A stretch of DNA of 64,000 bases. It comes from an uncultured Flammeovirgaceae bacterium. GTDB lineage: Bacteria > Bacteroidota > Bacteroidia > Cytophagales > Cyclobacteriaceae. The stretch's first letter is position 1. Every line of letters starts with the position of its first letter. The position numbers and the translations under genes are program-made. Positions 28,804-36,687 of this stretch are shown piece by piece. The notes beneath the pieces were generated by a model. It was not told the DNA's origin and made no database searches. It was given only the letters and a program-made list of their open reading frames with translations. Location: positions 62,001 to 126,000 of the forward strand of contig CAKZYA010000034.1 in assembly GCA_937883755.1 (NCBI GenBank), read 5' to 3'.

Positions 28804-29109
28804 TTAGCTATTCTTTGGAAAAATATCGTCGGGTGAGATGGTTAGGTTTTCAAGTACTCCAAGGGACTTTTGGTGGACTTCTGTCTTCTGGTACTGATCA
28901 CCGTTGGGCTGGGAGTACACCTCTACCTGTCTTTGGTTCAGATCTACAATCTGAATACGTTGGCCTTGAATAATGATAGTTTGATCGTGCTTGGGAGGAG
29001 TGCCGGTCGTATCGATGACGGTCACATGCCGAAAAGCCCATGGCTAGGCTTGCACCTTGAGCGAACCGAGGATCAATCCGCAAAGAAGTACAATCAACAT
29101 GCAATGCAT
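28804..29109 (-). pseudogene. Chimeric pseudogene: amidohydrolase 5' end fused to Uma2 3' end
   Basis: Read in one frame from the ATG at 29109, the sequence gives a signal peptide (MHCMLIVLLCGLILGSLKVQA), a TAG stop at 29044-29046, then FRHVTVIDTTGTPPKHDQT, which is the typical start of a secreted metal-dependent amidohydrolase. At IQIVD it changes into NQRQVEVYSQPNGDQYQK and continues to the end of a Uma2-family protein (ISPDDIFPK). The Uma2 part matches the 3' end of the broken Uma2 gene at 29922. Neither domain is complete, so this is a recombination remnant. The frame is otherwise open, which dates the fusion as fairly recent. Confidence 0.75.
28817..28951. repeat. 135-bp direct repeat, copy 1 (Uma2 3' end)
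   Basis: This block aligns without gaps to 29950-30084 and corresponds to the last 45 codons of two Uma2 reading frames. It flanks the DUF6090-like gene on one side. Confidence 0.65.
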
Positions 29110-29138
29110 CTTTTCTTTATGTTACTGTACAACGGTTC

Positions 29139-29801
29139 TTAGTGATATTCTCGGTTCTGGACAATTTGCTGAAATTCCTCATATAAGGCCAATAGCTCTT
29201 TTTCATTTCCCATATAACTATTGAGCCATAGTTCCATACCTCTACGATAAGCCACCCCTTCTTCCCCTGTTTGAAATACGGGAGGACCATATAGAATCGG
29301 ATAGAGGAACCGATCCTGATCCCTGAGCTCCTGGTATTTGGATTCAATTTGTGACAACAGATTTATGGTTTGAAAATTCAACAAGCGCATGCTGTTATTA
29401 TTCACAGACAGTTGCCAGTTGGTCGCGTAGATTTCCGGTGATCCCATACCACTCGTTTTGGTAGCAATATCCAAGATACTTAAAGTGGTATCATCATGAT
29501 ACAATCGGAGGGTATCTAAAAAGTGAGACTGACGGGGTAAATAGGATTGAATATTTTCCGCGTTCTTGTCAAATTCTTCCGATAATGATTGCAAGGTGGA
29601 TTCCAGTAATTTCTCGTCTCGGTAACTTTGTTGCCAGTTATTAATAAACAAGGCGATGAGAATTCCAGCAATCACGGGAATCATTTCTCGTCCCACTTGG
29701 CCCATTAAGTATATTGTATTTCTTTTCTTTATAGGTGGGCTAGTCGTCGGCTTAGAGTTCGAGACTTCAGATGAGGGGGAGGAAGGGGTATTCGATTCCA
29801 T
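29139..29801 (-). CDS. DUF6090-like single-pass membrane protein
   Basis: This 220-residue protein has a low-complexity Ser/Pro-rich N-terminus, one membrane helix (MIPVIAGILIALFINNWQQ) and a helical periplasmic or cytoplasmic domain. The helix followed by YRDEKLLESTLQSLSEEF is very like the DUF6090 proteins that are abundant in Bacteroidota and of unknown function. I use the ATG at 29801; the frame is open further to a TTG at 29834. It sits between two fragments of Uma2 genes that share a 135-bp repeat, so it could be lost by recombination. Confidence 0.7.
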   Translation of the reverse strand: MESNTPSSPSSEVSNSKPTTSPPIKKRNTIYLMGQVGREMIPVIAGILIALFINNWQQSYRDEKLLESTLQSLSEEFDKNAENIQSYLPRQSHFLDTLRLYHDDTTLSILDIATKTSGMGSPEIYATNWQLSVNNNSMRLLNFQTINLLSQIESKYQELRDQDRFLYPILYGPPVFQTGEEGVAYRRGMELWLNSYMGNEKELLALYEEFQQIVQNREYH

Positions 29802-29921
29802 AATTTTGTTGCTGATAAGTTTCACTTTAGGCAAAAAGCAGCAAGGGTAGCAATATAATAACTAGCCTCATTTCTAATCAGTAAAAAGAAAGGCAGCTTA
29901 GCCCCATCCACCTCAATATCT

Positions 29922-30508
29922 TTAGACCCTTCTAGTGGCAACTTTCTTAGGAAAAATATCGTCAGGCGAGATAGTTAAGCTATCGAGGAACTCATAAGAC
30001 TCTCGGTGAACCTCCGCTTTCTGGTATTGATCGCCATCAGGTTGGGAATAAACTTCTACCTGTCGCCGGTTTAGGTTCACAATCCAATAAACAGGAATTC
30101 CTGCCGTAGCATACTGAGTATATTTTTTATTACGGTCATAAGGATAGGTAGCATCTGAAACCTCAATCAGTAAAGCTACGTCGGCTGGTTGAATATGTTC
30201 CTTATCCAACAACTCAGGGCGATAGTTAGCTACAATTAGATCTGATCTGGTTGAGGCAGCGTGTGCTTGGTTAATTGTAATGGGTTTTGAGCATCCAGAA
30301 TATACTGATCGAGCGGTAAGTGCTGCTGGAAAAAGCGAATTAGTTTGCGGACACAAGCCGCATGAGGTTGGTTAATCGGCAACATATCAATAATCTCTCC
30401 GTCTATAAGTTCGACACGCTGATCGGGAGTAAATATTCCACTATCTTCCATGAGTAGCAGATCATTTACACTAAATCGGTGGCGGACGGGAGCAGCAATC
30501 ATATCCAT
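29922..30508 (-). pseudogene. Uma2 family endonuclease gene, broken by a 5-bp tandem duplication
   Basis: The 5' frame (30508-30236) encodes the Uma2 start with FSVNDLLLMEDSGIFTPDQR and ELIDGEIIDMLPI, reaching LPQPDQI and a stop. The 3' frame (to 29922) resumes at DLIVANYRPELLDK and includes VALLIEVSDATYPYDR and the AGIPVYWIVNLNRRQVEVY block. At the switch the plus strand reads GATCTGATCT (30239-30248), a 5-bp tandem duplication. Removing one unit restores a continuous frame of about 190 residues with the expected PQPDLIV junction. Uma2 proteins have a PD-(D/E)XK-like nuclease fold and unknown roles. Slippage could reverse the lesion. Confidence 0.85.
29950..30084. repeat. 135-bp direct repeat, copy 2 (Uma2 3' end)
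   Basis: This copy lies in the 3' part of the broken Uma2 gene and is collinear with 28817-28951, with scattered substitutions and no gaps. Confidence 0.65.
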
Positions 30509-30514
30509 AGAAAC

Positions 30515-30541
30515 GAAAAAAAGGGGCGAAAGATGCCCCTT
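30515..30541 (-). terminator. Rho-independent terminator of the DUF1080 gene
   Basis: On the minus strand AAGGGGC and GCCCCTT form a 7-bp stem around a 7-nt loop, followed by seven T. It starts 6 bp after the stop codon at 30548. Confidence 0.88.
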
Positions 30542-30547
30542 ACTATT

Positions 30548-31294
30548 TTACATTTCCTTAATACGAATGTTACGCCACATCACCTGCAAGGTGTCATCCG
30601 TTCGGATAGAATGTACTTGTAGAGCAATAAATCCGCTGGCGTCCATCGTGTCTACTAAGTTTGCGGCGGGTACACCATTCACAAAAGTGCGAATAGTATC
30701 GCCTATCGCTTCTACGCGAAATTGGTTCCAGTCATCGCGCTTAAAGGCATTACGGGCAGCTTCGTTCTCGGATAAATCTTGCAACCAACCGCGACGAGCT
30801 TCATCATACACCCCACCACTGTAGGCGCGGGGCGAAGGGTCAATCTCTATCTGATAACCGTGTACCCGACCCTCCTTTTGATTACGCTCAATTAACTCCC
30901 CTTCCCGATTAGGAATCATCACGGTACTATCTTTTTCGTACTGATGACTACGAATTTGTACTCCAGAGTTAAGAGCGGTATCTACCATTACCTCGTATTC
31001 CAAAATAAAATCGCTGTACATTTTGTCAGTAGACAAGAAGCTATTGGGCTCGCCTGCCTTAGTAGTTCCAATCACTACTCCGTCTTTAATTTCGTAGTTA
31101 GCCTGACCGTTGAGTTGCGTCCAGCCGTCTTTGGTATCGGTGGTAAACATAGTTACCCAGCCGTCTTCCGACGAAGCTGTTTCGGCTGGGGCTTCTTCAG
31201 TTTCAGCCGCTTGTTCGGATGAACCACCGCAAGCAACTAGGCCAAATAGAGTTAAGCCAAATAAACCGTTGAGCCAATAATTACTGATTTTCAT
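30548..31294 (-). CDS. DUF1080 (3-keto-disaccharide hydrolase type) lipoprotein
   Basis: The 248-residue protein has a lipoprotein signal with lipobox LVAC (Cys22) and a Glu-rich linker, then the DUF1080 domain (about residues 45-247), a concanavalin-like jelly roll. The blocks DGVVIGTTKAGEPNSFLST and DFILEYEVMVDTALNSGVQ are typical. DUF1080 proteins include 3-keto-disaccharide hydrolases and often occur in carbohydrate or oxidoreductase loci. It lies downstream of the GH78 rhamnosidase on the same strand with an 87-bp gap, so a joint role in glycan use is likely but not shown. Confidence 0.87.
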   Translation of the reverse strand: MKISNYWLNGLFGLTLFGLVACGGSSEQAAETEEAPAETASSEDGWVTMFTTDTKDGWTQLNGQANYEIKDGVVIGTTKAGEPNSFLSTDKMYSDFILEYEVMVDTALNSGVQIRSHQYEKDSTVMIPNREGELIERNQKEGRVHGYQIEIDPSPRAYSGGVYDEARRGWLQDLSENEAARNAFKRDDWNQFRVEAIGDTIRTFVNGVPAANLVDTMDASGFIALQVHSIRTDDTLQVMWRNIRIKEM

Positions 31295-31381
31295 AGAATA
31301 ATAAGTTGTGGAATGATTAAAACATTAAATGTGAAATTCTGATTTATTTGCCGGAAAAGCAACTATAATGAAAAAGGGGAA

Positions 31382-34102
31382 TTACTGTACCCCCCACACA
31401 TAGGTGCCGGAAGCCACTTCGAAAATACGGCACCCTTTCTCAGTTGTTCCTTCTTCGCTCTCCTCGCCGTTAAGCTTCACGGTTTGACCTTCCTGATAGG
31501 GAACGTACACCGTAGCCGTTGCATTGGGCGGAACCGTAACTCGCATAGTGATGGTCTCACTCACTTTTTCCCAGGAAGAATAGATTGTACCGAATGGGCT
31601 TTCTACCCTGCCAGTAACCCAATCCAACTGAGGCAGTATATCCGGACGGATGATAAAATGGCGAAAGCCGGGTTGCTTGTCATCAAGCTGAATACCTGCT
31701 AGCGACTCGTAAAACCACTCGCTCACCGTGCCGAACATAATGTGATTGAGTGACATGGATCCGTCCCAGTCTTGCCATAGTGTATTGGCTCCCTTCGCCA
31801 GCCAGTAGCCAAAGCCAGGTATATCGGTCTGGGTTACCATCCGGTATAAAGCTTCGGAATGGCCGTATTCCCGCAGTACGTTAAATAAATATTTCAGCCC
31901 GACCACGCCTACATCAAAGTGGTAGCTGTGCTGCTGAATATCAGCGAGAAGGTTATTGAGAACTAGTTCTTCTTTTCCTTCGGGTACAATCTTGTGGTAA
32001 AGCGCCAGTGCCAACGAGGTTTGTCCACTGTTGCCATAACTTCCGCTCTTTGCATTAAAATAGCGTTTGTTAAACGCTCTCTTCGCCTTTTCAGAATACT
32101 GCTGATAATACTTAGCGTCATCGGATTGATTTAGGATGTTCGCCATTTGAGAAAAGATGCGGGTAAAACCGACAAGATAGCCTGAGGCCAGGATATCACC
32201 TTCGGTTTTGGTTTCTACGGGTTTGTGGTCATCAATACCAAAATTCAGAGTGTAATTATCAGCATTGCGAATCAGGTGATCCAAATATTTTTTAATGGTA
32301 GGGTAATAGCGTTCCAGAATCGTTGGGTCGCCAGTAAAGCGATATAAATCCCAAGTAATTTGTACCAATGCCCCTTCCCATTGGGGGCCATAGCCAAGTG
32401 GACGTAATTCCGGGTCTTTCCCATGTTCGTAGCCCCAACCACTGCTGGGAATTACGCCCGGTAAGTCACCATCTTTTCGTTGTTCATCCACAAAATCATC
32501 CAGCCACTTCAAATATGAGCGTACTATATTGTAGTTGAACAGTCCGGTTTCGGCTACTAGTTGGGCATCACCCGTCCAACCGATTTTCTCCCGGTGAGGA
32601 CAATCGGTGGGCAGACCGTGGTAATTGCTGATAAACGCCCAGTGCATATTTTGCTGGGTTTGGTTCAGTTGAGGGTCGGAGCAGGCAAAACTTCCGGTTT
32701 GATCAAAGTCAGTATACAGTACCACTCCGGTGATCGTTTCGTTAGTTGGTGGGGCGGGTAGCCCACGTACTTCTACATACTGGAAGCCATGGTATACAAA
32801 GCGAGGTTCCCAAGTCTCTACGCCTTCGCCCTTCAAAATATAGCGGTCGGTCTGGGCGTTGCCACTTTTCAGAAAGCGTAGAATCTGCTTTTGCTCTACT
32901 GTTCCATCTGGAAATAGTTTCTCGCCCATTTTCATACTGACTTCAGTACCCTTCGGCCCAGCTATCTTCAAGCGAGAATATCCGGCAATATTTTGCCCCA
33001 GGTCAAATACCCATACTCCTGGTTGCACTTCCGTAAATGAAACTGGACGAATCTCTTTTTGAGCCTTAATCGGCGGAATCATCTGCGCTCGTAGCTGTCC
33101 CTTCGGACCAGAACTGACTACTACTTTTTCCCAGAAACTATCGTCAAACCAGGACTTACTCCAGCCAGGCATTTCTAGTCGAGCATCGTAGGTTTCTCCG
33201 TTACGAATTCCGTCAAAGCGAATAGGACCCTGATTCTTGGTTTTCCAACTTTCGTCCGAAACTACTCTTTGAATGCTTCCCGAAGCATCCGCAATCTCCA
33301 ATTGACATAGTGCTTCGGGATAGCTGCGCCAGGGTGCTTGATTAAAACCCCAGACCGCATTAGCAAAGTGGTTGTACCAACCCGTGCCGAGCACCATACC
33401 GACGGTGTTCTCTCCTGATCGCAGCAAATTGGTAATATCGTGAGTCAAATAACGAATTGATTTATCGTAGCGAGTCTTTACGGGATCAAGCAGGTGATCG
33501 CCCACTTTTTGCCCGTTGATGTACAGCTCAAAATAGCCCAACCCGGTAATGTAGATGCGGGCTTGGGTAGGAATTTGTTCAACAGTGAAAGTCTTTCGGA
33601 AATAGGGAGCAGGTTTGCTTTCTCGCAATGTATCCATAAAATCTGAGTGGCGAATCCATTTCGCTTGCCAGTCAGATGAGTCTAGCAATGCCATTTCCCA
33701 GTAAGCAGGAGTGCTCCAGGCTGATTCTCGGTCGTGGTTATCCCAAACTTTTACTTTCCAGTAGCATTGCTGACGGGAGCTGAGCGTCTGTCCCTGATAC
33801 TTTACGTGGCGAGATTCTTCCGAAGGTACGCGATTACTGTCCCACAAATCCCCTTCATTATTGGCTAGTACTTCAGGGGAAGAAGCTACCAGAATACGAT
33901 ACGCCGCTTGGTGAGTATCAGAAATACTTGATTGTAATTTCCAGGCAAGGCGAGGTTCTTTAACATCAATTCCTAACGGGTTTTCCAGATACTCGCAGCG
34001 CAGATCTTTTACTGATAGAGTTTGGGCGACAGTAGAAAAATGAAACCAGACAGAGCAGAAAAAAAGTAGAAAAATCCAAGATGCGCGATTCGCTGAGAGC
34101 AT
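31382..34102 (-). CDS. Alpha-L-rhamnosidase, glycoside hydrolase family 78
   Basis: This 906-residue secreted enzyme starts with a signal peptide ending FSTVAQ. It then shows the N-terminal beta domains of GH78 (LRCEYLENPLGID, then the ARIYITGLGYFELYINGQKV block) and the (alpha/alpha)6 catalytic barrel with TDCPHREKIGWTGDAQ around residue 505, which carries the acidic residues used for catalysis in this family. The length fits GH78. It removes terminal alpha-L-rhamnose from plant or algal glycans. It is divergent from the sulfatase gene (70 bp between starts), suggesting shared control and a rhamnose-containing sulfated substrate such as ulvan. Confidence 0.93.
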   Translation of the reverse strand: MLSANRASWIFLLFFCSVWFHFSTVAQTLSVKDLRCEYLENPLGIDVKEPRLAWKLQSSISDTHQAAYRILVASSPEVLANNEGDLWDSNRVPSEESRHVKYQGQTLSSRQQCYWKVKVWDNHDRESAWSTPAYWEMALLDSSDWQAKWIRHSDFMDTLRESKPAPYFRKTFTVEQIPTQARIYITGLGYFELYINGQKVGDHLLDPVKTRYDKSIRYLTHDITNLLRSGENTVGMVLGTGWYNHFANAVWGFNQAPWRSYPEALCQLEIADASGSIQRVVSDESWKTKNQGPIRFDGIRNGETYDARLEMPGWSKSWFDDSFWEKVVVSSGPKGQLRAQMIPPIKAQKEIRPVSFTEVQPGVWVFDLGQNIAGYSRLKIAGPKGTEVSMKMGEKLFPDGTVEQKQILRFLKSGNAQTDRYILKGEGVETWEPRFVYHGFQYVEVRGLPAPPTNETITGVVLYTDFDQTGSFACSDPQLNQTQQNMHWAFISNYHGLPTDCPHREKIGWTGDAQLVAETGLFNYNIVRSYLKWLDDFVDEQRKDGDLPGVIPSSGWGYEHGKDPELRPLGYGPQWEGALVQITWDLYRFTGDPTILERYYPTIKKYLDHLIRNADNYTLNFGIDDHKPVETKTEGDILASGYLVGFTRIFSQMANILNQSDDAKYYQQYSEKAKRAFNKRYFNAKSGSYGNSGQTSLALALYHKIVPEGKEELVLNNLLADIQQHSYHFDVGVVGLKYLFNVLREYGHSEALYRMVTQTDIPGFGYWLAKGANTLWQDWDGSMSLNHIMFGTVSEWFYESLAGIQLDDKQPGFRHFIIRPDILPQLDWVTGRVESPFGTIYSSWEKVSETITMRVTVPPNATATVYVPYQEGQTVKLNGEESEEGTTEKGCRIFEVASGTYVWGVQ

Positions 34103-34172
34103 TAGTTGTATTAGAAGTATTTTTCAGTTTATTGCTACACCGATTGTATATTTACAAGAACAACCTATCACT

Positions 34173-36071
34173 ATGCACCGACTGCTCTTTCTGTTCATCT
34201 TGCCAACTGTTTTTAGCTGTGCATCTTCATCGGAAGAAACATTGCTACCTCCTAATATCATCTGGATCAACGCCGAAGACATTGGTCCAGGTTTTGGCTG
34301 CTACGGCGACGATTACGCAACCACGCCCAATATCGATAAGATGGCTGAGAGCAGCATCCTGTATCGTCATGCCTACGCTACCGCTCCTATTTGTGCTCCT
34401 TCCCGCTCTTGCCTCATTTCGGGCGTGTATGCTACTTCTTTGGGGACTCAACACCTACGAATGGAAACCACCAAGCCGGATTTCATCGAGACCTTTTCCG
34501 AGTACCTGCGCGATAGTGCTAATTATTTTACGACTAATAACGGAAAAACCGATTACAACTTTAGTCCAGACGGAGTGTGGGACTACTGGAAACAAGGAGT
34601 AGCCCCCTGGCGCAATCGCCCGGAGGGTCAGCCCTTCTTTAGCATGTTTACTATTGGAGCAACCCACGAGGGGAGGGGAAATATGATTGATCGCTACCAA
34701 GAAGCAGTAGCCCAACTACCCGAAGATATACTACACGATCCGGCTAGTGCTCCGGTGCCACCATATTATCCTGATACACAAGAGACTCGAGAACTCTGGG
34801 CGCGCTATTATGATCTGATCACGGAATTTGATCGGCAGGTAGGTGAAATATTAGATAGTTTGGATGCGGACGGATTAACCGAAAATACTATTGTCTTTGT
34901 CTTCGCCGATCATGGTTACGGCCTACCCAGGTATAAGAGATGGTTATATAAAACCGGGTTGCATGTTCCTTTGCTAGTTCATATTCCCGAAAAGTATCAA
35001 CATTTGGCTCCTCAGGCAATGGGAACGGAAACTGAGCAATTGGTTAGCTTCGTGGATTTTGCTTCCACGACGCTCAATTTGGCAGGAGTAACTATTCCCG
35101 AACATATGCAGGGACAGGCATTCTTGGGAGAGGAGATAGCCGAACCCCGAGATTACGTGTATGGAGCTCGCAGCCGGGCCGACGATATGTACGAAGTATC
35201 ACGAGCTGTTTTGAATGATCGCTACATCTACATTCGCCACTATATGCCGTATCTACCTTACATTCAGCCGGGCCGAATTTCGGGTGATCAAAAGGAAAGC
35301 TATCGTCTGTTACGGCAGTACAAAGAAGCCGAAACCCTTTCCGAAGAATCGATGGAGATGTGGCAAGCCAAACCCTCTGAGGAGCTATACGATTTGCAAC
35401 AAGACCCGCAGGAGCTAACCAATCTAGCTAATGTAGCTGATTATCAAAGTATCAAACAGAGCTTACACAATCAGCTCAAGCAGTGGATGATCGAGAAGAA
35501 AGACATTGGTTTACTGTATGAAACCGAAATGCTGCTACGAGCGGAAAACTCTTCGCCTTATGAAGTGGCTCATAGCGCAGAAGGTTTTGACGTAGAGAAA
35601 GTGCTAGAGGCTGCCGAGATGGTTGGTATGGCTGATCCAGAAGAGCTTGCAACTGCCCTGGAAAGCCCCGACAATGGAGTGCGTTTTTGGGCAATGATAG
35701 GACTTAGAAATCTAGGTGAAGAAGCCAGTGCGTATCAATTGCAGATTGAAAGGGTCTTGGAAGATAAATCCCCCGCAGTGCAACTTATGGCTGCCGAAAC
35801 ACTTTGCCTATTAGGCGACTGTGAACCGACCTATCCGATTTATGAAAAATGGCTGAGTGACGAACGTAACTGGCTGGCCTTGCAAGCGGCTCGCAGTTTG
35901 CAACTCATCGGCGACAAATCTTGTTCGTTGGCACCGCAAATGCAGCAGAAAATTGAAAGTATGATGAACCCACCGGGTAGCCAGCGTAAGTACGTAGATT
36001 TCAACTATGCCTCATTTACGGGTTGGGCTTTGGAAGAAGCATTAGAGAATTGCGGAGCAGAAGTGCCTTGA
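34173..36071 (+). CDS. Type I sulfatase with C-terminal HEAT-like repeats
   Basis: The 632-residue protein has a lipobox-like signal (VFSC, Cys16) and a formylglycine-dependent sulfatase domain. The activation motif CAPSR has its Cys at residue 74, preceded by the metal-binding stretch NAEDIGPGFGCYG and later by FADHGYG. After about residue 480 the sequence turns into short alpha-helical repeats (ALESPDNGVRFWAMIGLRNLG, then SPAVQLMAAETLCLLG) typical of HEAT repeats. The active site needs a formylglycine-generating enzyme, encoded elsewhere. Divergence from the GH78 gene suggests joint breakdown of a sulfated, rhamnose-containing polysaccharide. Confidence 0.92.
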   Translation: MHRLLFLFILPTVFSCASSSEETLLPPNIIWINAEDIGPGFGCYGDDYATTPNIDKMAESSILYRHAYATAPICAPSRSCLISGVYATSLGTQHLRMETTKPDFIETFSEYLRDSANYFTTNNGKTDYNFSPDGVWDYWKQGVAPWRNRPEGQPFFSMFTIGATHEGRGNMIDRYQEAVAQLPEDILHDPASAPVPPYYPDTQETRELWARYYDLITEFDRQVGEILDSLDADGLTENTIVFVFADHGYGLPRYKRWLYKTGLHVPLLVHIPEKYQHLAPQAMGTETEQLVSFVDFASTTLNLAGVTIPEHMQGQAFLGEEIAEPRDYVYGARSRADDMYEVSRAVLNDRYIYIRHYMPYLPYIQPGRISGDQKESYRLLRQYKEAETLSEESMEMWQAKPSEELYDLQQDPQELTNLANVADYQSIKQSLHNQLKQWMIEKKDIGLLYETEMLLRAENSSPYEVAHSAEGFDVEKVLEAAEMVGMADPEELATALESPDNGVRFWAMIGLRNLGEEASAYQLQIERVLEDKSPAVQLMAAETLCLLGDCEPTYPIYEKWLSDERNWLALQAARSLQLIGDKSCSLAPQMQQKIESMMNPPGSQRKYVDFNYASFTGWALEEALENCGAEVP

Positions 36072-36200
36072 TTTTTGGATTGAAGGTTTACAAGTGGCAT
36101 TGAGGTAACCTTGAATTTGTAACCTTTCAACTTTTAACCTCTTCGCTAGTCTTCACGTTTGGTATGCTTATGGCACTCTCTAAAGATTAAATTAGTAGAA

Positions 36201-36687
36201 ATGAGAGAAATGCTGCTATTGGTTACATTTTGCTGGCTACTACTGGGTTGCAGATCTTCTATACCAATCACTTTTCATGGAAAAAGCTTTAGCGAATACA
36301 TAGATAAACCAAATAGTAGTAGCTACTACTCGTATCCAGCGGCTATTCAACAGCGGTGGCGGTTAGTCAGTATCAACGATGATTACGCCCCGCTGAATAT
36401 AAATTTGATAGATCATAACTTTTCCATCTATTTCAGAACGACTCGGGTGAGTAAAGGTAGATACGCCTTCGGGGGAAAGATAACACAAGGGTTTTGGGGA
36501 GAGTATACTTTTGATGATAAGAGGTATGGAAGGGGCGAGCTCCAGCAGCGCAGGCAGCAGTTTAGAAATGTTGTTTGAACGTTTACTTACAAGTGCTAAG
36601 TCTTACGAACTCACCAGAACAGCCATGAAGCTACACTCTTCGACAGATACGCTAGAATTTATTCTACCAGAATTGAGCATTAACTAG
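36201..36687 (+). pseudogene. META-domain-like lipoprotein, probably frameshifted
   Basis: The intact frame from the ATG at 36201 to 36578 gives 125 residues: a lipoprotein signal (MREMLLLVTFCWLLLGC) and WRLVSINDDYAPLNINLI, the start of a META/HslJ-like domain, through GKITQGFWGEYTFDDK. It then becomes an Arg/Gln-rich stub. The next frame over continues without a stop to 36687 with SSLEMLFERLLTSAKSYEL and MKLHSSTDTLEFIL, which fits the missing META C-terminal half. Removing one G from the run at 36532-36535 joins the two. If the short frame is real, the protein lacks half a domain. The recovered frame ends one base before the stop codon of the convergent exporter gene. Confidence 0.6.

Noticed and set aside
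34147-34154. TATATTTA as a sulfatase promoter box
   Set aside because: It deviates from TAnnTTTG in the last base and no TTG stands at the right distance upstream.
34081-34602. A 173-codon open frame overlapping the sulfatase gene
   Set aside because: It has a low-complexity Cys/Ser/Leu-rich composition and lies out of frame over the well-supported sulfatase gene; the sulfatase frame carries all family motifs.
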